From: Archangium lansingense
GTDB taxonomy: Bacteria > Myxococcota > Myxococcia > Myxococcales > Myxococcaceae
Direction: 5' to 3'
DNA: 64,000 nucleotides
Assembly: GCF_026626635.1 (NCBI RefSeq)
Contig: NZ_JAPNKA010000001.1
Coordinates: 8,804,001-8,868,000, forward strand
Shown: positions 51,527 to 62,425 of the stretch, in pieces
Numbering within the stretch: position 1 is the stretch's first letter
Layout of the letters: every line of letters starts with the position of its first letter
The notes under the pieces: model-generated
What the model was told of the DNA's origin: nothing
Seen by the model: the letters and a program-made list of their open reading frames with translations, nothing else
Databases searched by the model: none
Made by a program: the position numbers and the translations under genes

Positions 51527-52165
51527 GAGCAACGAAGAATCGTCGATCTCCGGCACGTGCTGGAGGACCCAACGGGCATGCGTCTCGGAGGGATTCGGGA
51601 AGAGCAGCGCCAGAGTGAGACGCTCACGTGAAGAGGGGGCACTGTTCCATGCGCTCTCGAGCGCTGGTTCATCGAGGGCCGAAGGTATGAACTCCGGCAA
51701 CAAGGCACTCTCTTGCAGGTCGGGGCGACCCAGCTCTGTCCAGGCTTCGAGAAAGGCCTGCCCCCACCCTGCCGGTGCGGCACGTCGCTGATTCGCCAGG
51801 AGCCGCTCCAAAATCCGCAGCTCCAGATGCCCGGGAGCCATGGCTTCCAGCCGGGCAATGACGTCCTGTGCATCGCGGTAGTCACCCGCCTCCAGTGCGA
51901 TGCACGCGAGAACAAAGAGCGCTGAAGCATGGCCCGAGACTTCAGCCAGGGCCGCTGTGGATTCCTCGCGCGCGCGCTTCAGTTCCCCCTCGACGGCCGC
52001 CTGGGCGGCGAGCCGGGTGTGCTGCAACGCGCTGGAGATGGACGACCCGGAACCCGGAGGCCTGCGTTCCGTTCGGGACTTCCAGAGGGCAACTCCCCCC
52101 GTGAGGGTGAGCAATGGTGTCGCGAGGCCCAGGCACCCGAGGAGCTTTCTTCGAGTCATCCCCAT
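51519..52165 (-). pseudogene. 5' half of a gene interrupted by the IS66-family element
   Basis: The start ATG 52165 has AGAGGG seven bases upstream. The N terminus MGMTRRKLLGCLGLATPLL resembles a twin-arginine-type signal or membrane anchor (TRRKLLG). Residues 45-170 are TPR-like helices (ASALFVLACIALEAGDYRDA). The frame now runs through the target duplication into a stop just inside the element (LLVAA then TAA). Before the insertion it continued into 48244-48922. Confidence 0.85.
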
Positions 52166-52324
52166 GCCGCTGCCCTCTGGAACGGGAGGTTGTTGGCCAC
52201 CCCACGCATGATAGCCAGCGGGAAACCCGCTGATTGAGACTCGGACGCTATCTGTTCGAGACTCGTCGCCAGCGAAGAGAGAATCGCTCGCGCAGCAGGA
52301 TGGGCGCTTCCGCAGGAGGAAGGC

Positions 52325-52638
52325 ATGAGGCGTCTGATGCACATCAGAAGGCCTGCACCGATCCGCTCCATCCTGGTGGCCGCTGCCGCTCTGACACTGA
52401 CGACACGATGCACCGAGGAGGACCGGCTCTCGGGGGAAAGTCAGATCAAGGAGTGCCTGTCACCCCAGGAGGTCAGAAAGCGGTGTAACAAGGAGTTTGA
52501 CACGTGCCTCGATCTCACATCCAGAGCATCCCAAGTGAAACGAGGGGCCACAGCCTCTGTTGGCCCTGCAAGGACGCATGCATGCAGAACAATGGTGTCT
52601 GGCCGGACAGACTTTGGGACGGAAGACCCTGTCGATGA
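52325..52638 (+). pseudogene. small Cys-rich lipoprotein gene with a frameshift
   Basis: The first frame gives a lipoprotein-like signal (ILVAAAALTLTTRC) and CLSPQEVRKRCNKEFDTCLD. From about 52516 the sense frame moves by one base: there it encodes GHSLCWPCKDAC, NNGVWPDRLWDG and RPCR, then TGA (52636-52638). That TGA overlaps the next gene's ATG as ATGA, the coupling seen throughout this genome, which supports the second frame as the true C terminus. A one-base deletion near 52514-52516, real or a sequencing error, would explain it. From memory, CWxC...GVWP endings mark a family of myxobacterial Cys-rich lipoproteins. Confidence 0.6.
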
Positions 52639-53135
52639 GGAAGGTGTCTAACAGCTCTGAACGCCGCTTTGCGGAGGTAGCACGAGCGCTGGAGCAAACG
52701 CTTGTTGCCTCCTTCGACGACTCCTTCGAGACATTGGAATCCAGGTTCACGGCACTGGAGCGGCATCTGCTGCGCTCAGTCGTGACAACAGCGTACGAAC
52801 GGCAGGAAGTTCGACGGCGGATCGCCGAGGCGATCTTCACCGAAGCATACGGCCACGATTGCCCATGGCCGGTCTTCGGGCGCACGCTGCGGCGCATTCA
52901 TCGTCTGGGCTACTCGAACGTCGAGCGCCGCTACCACATTGCTTGTCTGTATGCGCGATGGTGTCAGCGGCACCCGCAGCATGACAATCGTGAGGCCCGG
53001 CGCTTGCTGGACGAGACCGAACGGAGCATTCGCCATCTTCCTCACACCAACAGCCTTCGCCAGTGGCTGCTGAGTGCGCTGTCGGAGCTACGCATCCAGA
53101 CGGGATTCCAGGCGGGAACAACACCCGACCAGTGA
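52635..53135 (+). CDS. hypothetical helical protein coupled to the Cys-rich lipoprotein gene
   Basis: A 166-residue, highly charged, almost wholly helical cytoplasmic protein with no signal peptide (starts MRKVSNSSERRFAEVARALE). Features include GYSNVERRYHIACLYARWC and REARRLLDETERSIRHL. No family was recognised. Start ATG 52635 overlaps the stop of the frameshifted lipoprotein gene. Pairing of an exported Cys-rich lipoprotein with a small cytoplasmic protein suggests a toxin/immunity-like module, but there is no direct evidence. Confidence 0.65.
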   Translation: MRKVSNSSERRFAEVARALEQTLVASFDDSFETLESRFTALERHLLRSVVTTAYERQEVRRRIAEAIFTEAYGHDCPWPVFGRTLRRIHRLGYSNVERRYHIACLYARWCQRHPQHDNREARRLLDETERSIRHLPHTNSLRQWLLSALSELRIQTGFQAGTTPDQ

Positions 53136-53147
53136 GTAGTTCCCGCC

Positions 53148-55205
53148 TCAGGGCGACACCACCACCTCATGAATGGTGTCGCCTTCCAGGAGGCGGTCCA
53201 CCACCTCCATGCCGCGCGTCACTTCGCCAAAGGCTGTGTAGCGGCCATCCAGGTGCGGCTGCGGCGAGTGGGTGAAGAAGAACTGACTTCCCCCCGTGTC
53301 CTTGCCCGACAGCGCCATGCCCAGTACGGCGCGGAGGTAGGGCCGGCGGGTGATCTCACAACGGATGGAGTAACCCGGACCACCCTCCCCGTCTCCGCGC
53401 GGATCCCCTCCCTGCGCGACGAAGTCCGGCACCACCCGGTGGAAGGTGATGCCGCGGAAGTAGCCTTTGCGCGCGAGCGCCACGAGATTGCCCGACGTCA
53501 ACGGCGCTTCCGCGTCCAGCGCCACCGTGAAGTCTCCCTTGTTCGTGCGGAACGTGAGCGTGCTCCCCGCCGGCGCCGGCTCGGGATGACGCGCGCTCTC
53601 CGGTAGCTCCATATGCGTGGCCCGCACGGGCTGACCGGTGAGGCTCGCGAGAGACTCGGCCGCCACGCGACGCACGTTGGCGTGCGGGTGCTCCAGCCAC
53701 GTCCGCAACACCGGCTCCGCGTCCTTCCCCGCCAGCGCAACCAGCCCCTCCGCCACCGGTGCGACGATGTCCGGCTCCTGGGGCACACGCTCCGCGAGCG
53801 CTCGCACCTGTGGCAATGCCTCCATGTCCTTCAGCTTCCCGGCCGTGCTCGCCGCCGCCGCAGCCTCCACCATGTCTTTTCCTTCGAGGAGCGCCCGCAC
53901 GGGCCCGGCGGCCTCGGGCACCGGATGCGCCGACACCGCCTCGAGCGCCGCCAGCCTCACCCGTGAATCCGGATACGCGAGGTACTGCACCGCGCCGCTC
54001 GCGCCGCCCTTGCCTCGCGACTGCGCCACCTCGCGCAGACCGAGCGCCAGCCGCCGCGCCTCCGGCACCTGGCCTCCTCCACAACGCAGCACCTCGTCGA
54101 GCGCTCCCGTCTGCCGATCGAGCGCCGCCGCCAGCCGGCAGTCGAGGTTCATCAGGTCGCCCGTGGCCACCTCTGAGGCCGCGCTCGGTACCGACTCCTG
54201 GAGCGCACGCCTCAGCGCCACCAGCACCGGACGCCCCACTTCGGGCAGGCCCAGCTGTGCCAACGCGAGCAGCGCGTGACCCGCTACCGAGTCTCCCCGC
54301 CCTACGCGCCCGGCATGGCCATCCAGTGCCCGGAGCTCGTCCAGCGGGGTGCAATCCCCACTGCACCGCGCCGCCAGCTTCGCGAGTGCCCGCGAGGCCT
54401 CGGCCGCCACGCGTGGCACCTCGTCCCGCAGCAGCCGTCCCACCACCGCCGCGTCCTCAGGGCCACCCGCGTCCCCGATGCCCTTCGCGCACAGGGCCCG
54501 CACGTCCGGGGCCTCGTCACCGAGACAGCGCCGCAACAACCCCAGCCCCTCGGGACGCTTCGCGCTCGCCAGGAGGTAGGCCCCGCCGAATCGGGACGTC
54601 TCGGGCTCGCCGGACTGAAGCAGCACCGCCGCTCGCTCCAGCGGAACCTCCGCCAACGACGCACCCCGGCGCGCCGCCACCCCGAGCGCCACCGCCGCCC
54701 GAGCCCCCACCTCCGGACGCTCCTTCGCCAACCGCTCCGTGAGGCGCTTCACCGCGCCCGGCGTGGCCAGCTTGCCCAGGGACTCGAGCAGGGTGCTCCG
54801 CACGTCCTCGTCCTTCTCCGAGGCCTCGGCGGCGAGCAGCGCCTCCGTCAGCCGGGCCTTCTCCGCATCCGTGAGAGGCTCCCACGAGAGCGCCAGCACG
54901 CCCGCCGCGAAGGCCGCCTCGTCACGCACGGGCACCTCAGCAGCGCTGAGCCCAGCCAGCACGGCCTCCAACGTGGACGGCTCCTGGATGCGGGCGAGCG
55001 CGCGCAGGGCCCGGACTCGCACCGGCACAGGCCCCTTCCCCGCCAGTTCCACCAGCCGCCCCTTCGCCAGCGAGCGGCGATCCTCCCAGAGGGCAATCTC
55101 CTCCCCTCCTCCCGCCTCCGCCGGAGACGGCACGGTGCGGACACAACCCGACAGCACGAGCCCCCACAGCAGGCAGGCGAGCACGGCGGCGCGCAGAGAA
55201 TCCAT
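53148..55205 (-). CDS. lipoprotein with HEAT repeats and a cyclophilin-type peptidyl-prolyl isomerase domain
   Basis: A 685-residue protein starting at ATG 55205 with lipobox LVLSGC. Residues about 40-500 contain HEAT-like helical repeats (VRVRALRALARI, VGARAAVALGVAAR, VRRVAAESLASL). Residues about 510-685 form a cyclophilin domain: FTVALDAEAPLTSGNLVALA, YFRGITFHRVVPDFVAQGGD, GALGMALS-type segment VLGMALSGKDTGGSQFFFTH and YTAFGEVTRGMEVVD. The key residues FHR, QGGDP and QFFFT are present, so isomerase activity is likely. It would fold or hold envelope proteins from the membrane surface. Confidence 0.88.
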   Translation of the reverse strand: MDSLRAAVLACLLWGLVLSGCVRTVPSPAEAGGGEEIALWEDRRSLAKGRLVELAGKGPVPVRVRALRALARIQEPSTLEAVLAGLSAAEVPVRDEAAFAAGVLALSWEPLTDAEKARLTEALLAAEASEKDEDVRSTLLESLGKLATPGAVKRLTERLAKERPEVGARAAVALGVAARRGASLAEVPLERAAVLLQSGEPETSRFGGAYLLASAKRPEGLGLLRRCLGDEAPDVRALCAKGIGDAGGPEDAAVVGRLLRDEVPRVAAEASRALAKLAARCSGDCTPLDELRALDGHAGRVGRGDSVAGHALLALAQLGLPEVGRPVLVALRRALQESVPSAASEVATGDLMNLDCRLAAALDRQTGALDEVLRCGGGQVPEARRLALGLREVAQSRGKGGASGAVQYLAYPDSRVRLAALEAVSAHPVPEAAGPVRALLEGKDMVEAAAAASTAGKLKDMEALPQVRALAERVPQEPDIVAPVAEGLVALAGKDAEPVLRTWLEHPHANVRRVAAESLASLTGQPVRATHMELPESARHPEPAPAGSTLTFRTNKGDFTVALDAEAPLTSGNLVALARKGYFRGITFHRVVPDFVAQGGDPRGDGEGGPGYSIRCEITRRPYLRAVLGMALSGKDTGGSQFFFTHSPQPHLDGRYTAFGEVTRGMEVVDRLLEGDTIHEVVVSP

Positions 55206-55288
55206 AGGGCCCCGCCTAGGCCAATTCCCCGCGAAAATCCAGGGGTTAGCCCGTAAGCCGTTTGACTTGGGCAATCGGGCACCAGAAG

Positions 55289-56334
55289 ATGAGCGGCGCT
55301 TCCCAGACTCAAGGAGCGCCGGTCCTGAACTGCCCTGGCTGTGGCACCAAGGTCGCGGATGGCACGTCCATCTGCCCTTCGTGCGACTACATCATCGACT
55401 CCTCGTTCATCTCGACGGACGCCCCCCAGGACTCGGGCGATGACGCGGAGGACGCTCCTCCTCCGCCTCGCAAACAGACCGCGTCCCGCCCGGCGGCTCG
55501 CAACAACCCGGGCGCTCGCGCCCCCACCGGCTCCCGTCCCGCTGCCCGCACCGCCAGCACCGCCTCGCGCCCCCGGGTGCCCACTTCCCCGGGTCGTCCC
55601 GCCGCTCCGGCCCCAGCGCTCGCTGACGAGGACGCCACCAACATCCGGCCCATGGAGGACATCCTCCGCAACGCGCCCCAGCGCTCCGCCGGCGCTCGCG
55701 CCCCCTCCGGCTCCCGTCCCGCGGCGCGCCCGGCTGGCGGCAACTCCCGTCCGGCGGCTGCTGCGGCTCCCGCTCCCCGGCGCCCGCAGCAGACCGAGCT
55801 CGACCCGGCCGACATCAACTACGTCCCGACCCGCGATCCCTCCGGCACCAACACCGGCACCGGGCAGATCGTCGCCCCCGAGGAGGTCATCGAGGACTTC
55901 CGCGACTTCGTGGGCGTGCTGGGCCGCTCCGACAAGATCGCCTTCGGGGGCGCGGTCACCATCCTCGTCTCCGCCTTCCTCCCCTGGAAGGAGACGGCTG
56001 CCGAGGGGGACATCCTCGGCCTCATGAGCCTCGGCCTCCTCGCCGTCCTGGCCGCCAGTGGCATCATCGGCGCCATCACCGTGCGCGTGCGCCGGCTGAT
56101 GCCTCACCTCAACGTGCTCATCCCCTGGTTGGCGCAGCTCGGTCTGTCGGTCTTCTGCATCCTCTGGTGCATCATCTTCATGAAGATCTCCTACGACGCC
56201 ACCGAGGTGCCCTCGCCCATGGGCAACGCGACCATCATGAACTCCTCCCCCAGCTTCGGCGTGTTCCTCGGCCTCATGGGCGCGCTGACGAGCCTCGCGG
56301 GCTCGCTGCTCGGACTGAAGGAGAAGCCCACCTC

Positions 56335-56338
<4 letters not shown>
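55289..56338 (+). CDS. zinc-ribbon membrane protein
   Basis: A 349-residue protein starting at ATG 55289. A zinc ribbon lies at residues 14-34 (CPGC...CPSC), followed by a long Ala/Pro/Arg-rich disordered region containing the repeated phrase ARAP(T/S)GSRPAAR, and four membrane segments between about 210 and 345 (FGGAVTILVSAFLPW, LMSLGLLAVLAASGIIGAI). Its stop overlaps the MoxR gene (ATGA). No specific function was recognised; it probably works with MoxR and DUF58 in the same operon. Confidence 0.75.
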
Positions 56339-57299
<961 letters not shown>

Positions 57300-57303
<4 letters not shown>

Positions 57304-58625
57304 GCGCCGGCCGACCCGTCCCCACGGGGCTTGCCGTGGCGCTCGTCGCGGCGGCCTTGGTGCCCGCGGCCCTGGCCGTGGCCGGCTCCGTCTTCCTGTG
57401 GCTCGCCATCGCCCTGGACGCAGCCGTGCTGCTGCTGTGCGCCTTCGACTTCTTCTCCGCCCCGCGCGCCTCGGACGTGGAGGTGCGGCGCGCCGTGGAG
57501 CCCGTCCTCTCCTCGGGCAACGCCAACCCGGTGCGCCTGGAGTTGAGCCTGCGAGGCCAGCGGCCCGTGCGCGGGCAAGTGCGTGACGAGGTCCCCCCAG
57601 GCGTGGACGTGCGCGGGCACCAGCAGCCCTTCTCCCTCTCGCCGGACGCGCCCCACGCCACCATCTCCTACGCCCTCACCCCGCCCTCGCGCGGAGACCT
57701 GCACCTCGGGGACGTGCACCTGCGTCTGCTCGGACCACTGGGCCTGTGCGCGCGCCAGGTCAAATTACCCGCGGCCCAGGCCGTGAAGGTGTACCCGGAC
57801 CTCACCGCCCTGACGCGCGAGGCGCTGGCGCTCGCCATGGCCTCGGACGCCCCCGCCGAGCGCACCCTGCGCCGCTCCGCCGAGGGCCGCGAGTTCGAGT
57901 CCCTGCGCGAGTACCGCACCGGAGACGACTACCGCACCGTGGACTGGAAGGCCTCGGCGCGCCGGGCCCGCACCATGGTGCGCGTGTACCAGCCCGAGCG
58001 AAACCAGCCGGTGCTGCTGCTGCTCGACTGCGGGCGCCACATGGCCGGCCGGGTGGACGGCCGCCGCAAGCTGGACCACGCGGTGGACGCGGCGCTGCGC
58101 CTGGCCCGGGTGAGTCTGGACGCAGGGGACATGGTGGGGGTGCTCGCCTTCGCCAGCGACGTGCGCGCCTACCTCCCGCCGCGCAAAGGCCACGAGCACC
58201 TGCGCCTGCTCACCGAGTCCCTCTACCGCGCCGAGGCCGCCCTCGAGGAGAGCGACTACGGTCGCGCCTACGACTTCGCCTTCGCCCGCTCCTCGCGCCG
58301 CTCGCTGGTGGTGCTCTTCACGGACCTGGTGGACCCGGACGCCTCGGGCACGCTGCTGGCCCGTACCCTGGCCCTGCGCCCCCGCCATCTGCCCGTGGTG
58401 GCTTCGCTCCTGGATCCGGATCTCCAGGCCGCCGCCACCGCCGTCCCCGTCTCCGAGCAGGACGCCTACGCGCGCCAGGCCGCCGCCCGCCTCGAGGAGG
58501 ACTATCAGCGCACGGCTCTCACCCTTCGAGACTCCGGTGCACTGGTGGTGCGAGCCCCCGCGAAGGGCTTCGGCGCCGCCGCCGTCAACACCTATCTGCA
58601 CGTCAAGTCGCGCGGGCTGCTGTAG
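57300..58625 (+). CDS. DUF58 domain protein
   Basis: A 441-residue protein starting at GTG 57300. Two N-terminal membrane helices (GLAVALVAAALVPAALAV and FLWLAIALDAAVLLLCAF) precede the DUF58 core: EGREFESLREYRTGDDYRTV and DWKASARRARTMVRVYQPER, followed by a VWA-like domain (PVLLLLDCGRHMAG). The MIDAS DxSxS motif is altered to DCGRH. DUF58 proteins partner MoxR ATPases. The exact target is unknown. Confidence 0.9.
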
Positions 58626-58668
58626 CTGCCATCCGCCTTTACAACGCCGCGTGGAGATAGAGAACGAG

Positions 58669-59205
58669 ATGAACGAACACGACATGAGGCGGGCTCAACA
58701 CGGCATGTCTGCATTCCCGAGGAACCTGCTCCAGAGGATGCCCCTACTGCTGCTGATTGCAGGGCTCGCGGCCATACCGTCCTTCGCGCAGCCGTCCCTG
58801 GGCACCGGGATAGAAGTGGCTCGAATCGCAGAAGCCACTGTGCTCGAGCCTCTCGCACAACAGGTTCTGCCTGCTGACGCCATAGCCATCGCGGCAGGCA
58901 AGAAAGGAGGACAACCGCCTCCGAAGGGCACTGCAAATGGCGATCGGGCGTACATGCGCTTCACGCCAAAGGGCAAGAAGGACGTAAAAGATGAGAACGC
59001 CAAAGAATACGATGGCGAGAAACGCTGCGAGAACTGTGATGTCCCGACCGTTGATGCCCAGAAGAGCCAGAAGGGCGTGACTCCACCGGGCAATGAAACC
59101 CAGGTGGATCACGTCATCCCGAGGGCAAAAGGTGGAGATGGCTCGCCTTCAAACGGACAAGTGTTGTGTAGGGAGTGCAACAACGCGAAGAGCGACAAGC
59201 TTTGA
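58669..59205 (+). CDS. exported HNH-family nuclease, candidate secreted toxin
   Basis: A 178-residue protein. It has a signal peptide (LLLLIAGLAAIPSFAQ), an intervening segment of about 80 residues, and a C-terminal HNH domain: CENC, VDHVIPRAKGG, NGQVLCRECNNAKSDK. These are the Zn-binding Cys pairs and the catalytic His of HNH endonucleases. Export of a nuclease next to a DUF4265 gene indicates a toxin with its immunity protein. Start could be 58669 or one of the in-frame ATGs at 58684 or 58705, which would still keep the signal peptide. Confidence 0.8.
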   Translation: MNEHDMRRAQHGMSAFPRNLLQRMPLLLLIAGLAAIPSFAQPSLGTGIEVARIAEATVLEPLAQQVLPADAIAIAAGKKGGQPPPKGTANGDRAYMRFTPKGKKDVKDENAKEYDGEKRCENCDVPTVDAQKSQKGVTPPGNETQVDHVIPRAKGGDGSPSNGQVLCRECNNAKSDKL

Positions 59206-59222
59206 CCCCGGAGCCCTCGCTC

Positions 59223-59672
59223 ATGTCGAATGAATACGTGCGGGTTCTTTTCAAGCTCGAAAAGGAAGAAGAGGACTATCCCCCCGTCGACTACGAGAGA
59301 CTCTGGGCCAGACCTCTGGCGGAGGGCCTCTTCGAGATCGATAACATCCCCTTCTTCGTACGGGGTATCAGCGTCGGAGATGTGGTCGCTGCACAGCAAG
59401 GACAGGGAGAAGTCGTGTTCTCCGAGCTGGTTCGTGCGTCGGGCAGCAGCACGCTGCGCGTCATCGTCTTCGACGCAACACACGTGGAGGATGTCCGCAG
59501 CCGACTCCAGGCTCTCGGCTGCTCCACGGAGCTGAACGTTTCCAAGATGCTGGGTGTGGACGTGCCCGCCAAGACGGACCTGCAGGCAGTGCGCGCATGG
59601 CTCATGGAGAAGCAGTCGTTGGGCTCCTTGGAGTTCGAGGACGCCTGCATTCGCCATGATGGCCTTCGTTGA
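59223..59672 (+). CDS. DUF4265 protein, probable immunity partner of the HNH nuclease
   Basis: A 149-residue soluble protein with the DUF4265 pattern: VRVLFKLEKEEEDYPPVDYE, ERLWARPL, FEIDNIPFFVRGISVGDVV, SSTLRVIVFDATHVEDVRSR. DUF4265 genes are frequent beside polymorphic toxin genes in myxobacteria and actinobacteria. It starts 17 bases after the nuclease stop on the same strand, so they are co-expressed. The immunity role is inferred from context. Confidence 0.8.
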   Translation: MSNEYVRVLFKLEKEEEDYPPVDYERLWARPLAEGLFEIDNIPFFVRGISVGDVVAAQQGQGEVVFSELVRASGSSTLRVIVFDATHVEDVRSRLQALGCSTELNVSKMLGVDVPAKTDLQAVRAWLMEKQSLGSLEFEDACIRHDGLR

Positions 59673-59767
59673 TGTAGCGGGTTGTGCGGCAACCGGTTGG
59701 CGAGTGCGGCGCTCGCCCCGGCTGGACACGGCGGTGCAGAGTGACCCATGCCAGGGTTCGCACGACC

Positions 59768-60806
59768 TCACATGCCAGAGTGCGGCCCGAAGCAGGCGAG
59801 CAATTGTCGGCGCAAGCCCGGCCCGCAGAACCGCTCGACGTCATTGACAGCGGCCTCGAGGTCCGCGCCGCAGAAGAAGCGCCGGTCGCGCACGTTTTCC
59901 GAGTGCAGGGACTCGACCATGGGACGGAGTTCGGCCTCTGCAGCGCCTCACCGGGAACCACGAGGGAGAATCTCGTGTCCCGCCGGAGCCTGGAGAAGAC
60001 CTTCCGGTGGTAGAAGTCCTCCATAGGCCCCGAGCCAGCCATCGTCTCCACCTCGAAATCCTGTCCCTCGATGGCCAGATCGATGCGGGTGGTCCGGCTG
60101 TCCTCGCCTCGGTCCTCTACCTTCCGGTCCTCGAAGCGCAGGACCAGCTTAGGAGCTCGTCGATTGAGCCACTGCGCCAGATGCGATGAGGTTGAGGCTG
60201 TGGGACTGGAGCGCCAGTGATGACCCTTCCGAGCCAATGGCCGAGGGCTTCAAGAAACCATGCAGCATCGCCTCGGGTCCGATCCGGACCTCTGGAGCGC
60301 TACCCTCCCCGGAGGGGGCGCGGATGAAGCGCTGCGCGGAGCGGAAGGACCAGGAGGTGAGTCCCTCCCAGGTCTGTTGCAGCCATCCCTGGGGAGAAGC
60401 CCCTGCCGGGAGACGCAGCAGGCAGAGCAGTGGCTCCCGGCCGGTGAGCGCGCGCAGGAACACCAGCTCGCGTCCATCATGAAGCCCCATGGCTGCCGGC
60501 CAGAACGTCTCCGGCAGCGCCACGGTGGTCAGGCATCTGGCCCACGGAGTAGCCGAATGCCTCGACCAGTTCGGCCAGGGTCGAATCTCCCACGAGACTC
60601 AATCCGTTGCGGAACCGGGTCTCGTTCTTCCGCGCGGTGTACATGAACTCGGCGAGTGAGGAGACCTCGTTGCGGCCGACGTGCTCCCGCTGGTTGCCCG
60701 CATCGGGCCTCCGGACGACGAGTTGGTTGCCACTCCGCCGCTCGACGATGCCGACCGCGCGCTTGCCACTGCCAATGATGACGCTGTCTCCCTGCAGGAT
60801 TCTCAT
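59768..60806 (-). pseudogene. third gene of the McrBC-like locus, broken by three frameshifts
   Basis: From ATG 60806 (overlapping the DUF2357 stop as ATGA) the protein reads MRILQGDSVIIGSGKRAVG to GYSVGQMPD, then shifts near 60525 to VALPETFWPAAMGLHDGREL, shifts near 60190 to LAQWLNRRAPKLVLRFEDRK, and shifts near 59930 to MVESLHSENVRDRRFFCGAD, ending at TGA 59768-59770. Each segment is protein-like and abuts the next, so about 345 residues were once continuous. No domain was recognised; DLAIEGQDFEVET loosely resembles a PD-(D/E)xK core with the Lys lost. Either true decay or sequencing error. Confidence 0.7.
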
Positions 60807-62424
60807 GCTCCCCCCGTCGTGGTGGCCGAGGAGGGTTCGTCCCACCCGAGCTGTTTCCGAAACCAATTGACAAGACCCGCTGGTGGACTCTGTCCGGGTG
60901 TGAGGCAGAAGGCCCCGACACCGTGCTCGTCCCGGAAGGACTTCTCGAACCATGGGGCCGTGTCAGAGTCCATGGCTGGAACGAGCAGGACAGCCCCGGC
61001 GCAGCGCCCCCGCTCGCCCAGTCCCCGCCACCGGAGCGCATCGCGGTAGAGGTGAGCGGACTCGAAGGCCTCCGCCATGTTGCGCTCCCCGGTGCGGTAC
61101 TTCGCGTCAAGACAGAGCCAGCAGCCCTGTCCGCTCTCGGGCCTCCACGTCACCACCAGATCCGGACGCCTCGCGCCGGAGATGCTCCAGCGCTCGTCCT
61201 TCTTCTGGGCGAGAAAGCCAGGAAAGGGCAGGTTGAAGTACAGCCCCAGCCTCCCACGCCCGGGCCAGTGGGCGGTGTAGCTGGCACCGTTCGGGTTCTG
61301 GTCGAAGAACCGCAGCCTGTCGATGCCTTCACTCGTCCAGTGTGCTCCCGGCAGGTGCTCGCCCAGCAGCTTCCGCAGGGCCAGGAAGGTCCACAACTCG
61401 TAGAGTTCGTAGGACGGGCGGACCGGTGCCTCCAGCAGCGACTCGTCCTCAGGGAGTTGGAATCGCGGGGAGAGGAAGAGCTGTCCGAACGCATGGACCC
61501 GTGCATATGCCGGGTCGTCAGCGAGCGTGAGGAGCGCCGAGTCCGAGGGCGGCTCGGGAGAGAGGGTCGCCAGGGGCTCGCGGCGAGACAAGGTTTCGAG
61601 AGCGTCCGCTCCCCCGACGAGCCGCTGGATTCTGCCCTCACACCAGAGTGCCAGGTCCGGATCCATCGACTTGCGTCGGTTTCGACCCTTCCTCATGCAC
61701 TCGGCGGTCTCGTGCAGCCGGCGCGCCACCTGCCTGACGAGCCACGCGACATAGCGGTTGGCGGCATGGTCCAGGTCCCCGCGCCACGCGCGTCGGGGCA
61801 CCAGCACCTCGCGTCCCTCCCGGCGCTCCTCAGTGCGCCCCAGGACGCTCTGGCAGACATCCGGGTGGCGCACCAGCCACCGCAGCGTCTCCCTGTTCGC
61901 CTGCCTCACCGCGTGCACCGGAGCCTCCGTCCAGTGCTCGACCGAGCGCTCCCGGGGTGCCCGCAGCAACGTCTCCAGCGCGGAGAGGAAGGCGGGCACC
62001 AGCTCGCCCAGCACCGCGGCCACGCCCGCGACGTCACAGCCGGAGAAGCCCACCTCGCCGTGCAGCCCCCCCCCCGCCCGACGGTGCTGCCCTCCAGCCA
62101 GTTATGTAAATCCCTCAGCAGGTGCGCCCACGCGTCGCCAGAGAGCTTCTCGCTGCGTGGCTGCACCTGCACCGACAGGAATTGCTCGCCCTCGGGACCT
62201 TGGATGCGCAGGGACTGGTTGCCCACCCATTGGTCCGTGCGCAGCGCGAACGTGGCGCTGTTCCGATCCCACGCCAGCTCGATCTCTCCGAACCAAGCCC
62301 GCCAACCCTCCCGCGCCGCCTCGCCGAGCTGAACGGCGAACCAGTAGTCGCGATTCTCCTCGAGTCGCGCGATGCCGTCCTGGATGAGGTCGAGACGTCT
62401 ACCCTTCGCGTCCCGGAATTCCAT
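60803..62424 (-). pseudogene. DUF2357/McrC-like nuclease gene, frameshifted at a 10-C run
   Basis: Residues 1-118 (MEFRDAKGRRLDLIQDGIAR to LEGSTVGRG) are read from ATG 62424. At the ten-C run (62066-62075) the sense frame changes, and about 420 further residues follow (LHGEVGFSGCDVAGVAAVLG to SSATTTGGA). Eight or eleven C would restore one frame. The C-terminal part has a PD-(D/E)xK-type core: RRPDLVVTW and WLCLDAKYR. DUF2357 proteins take the McrC nuclease role beside McrB-like ATPases. The start is one base after the mcrB-like stop. Interpretation: off phase of a contingency gene, decay, or a homopolymer sequencing error. Confidence 0.75.
62066..62075. repeat. run of ten C within the DUF2357 gene
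   Basis: A G10 tract on the coding strand sits exactly where the two frames of the DUF2357 gene must join. Such tracts are prone to slippage. Confidence 0.85.
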
Positions 62425-62425
62425 G

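Noticed and set aside
55262..55290. TTGACT as a -35 box for the zinc-ribbon gene
   Set aside because: A matching -10 would fall on the ATG itself, and no good TATAAT-like hexamer is present.
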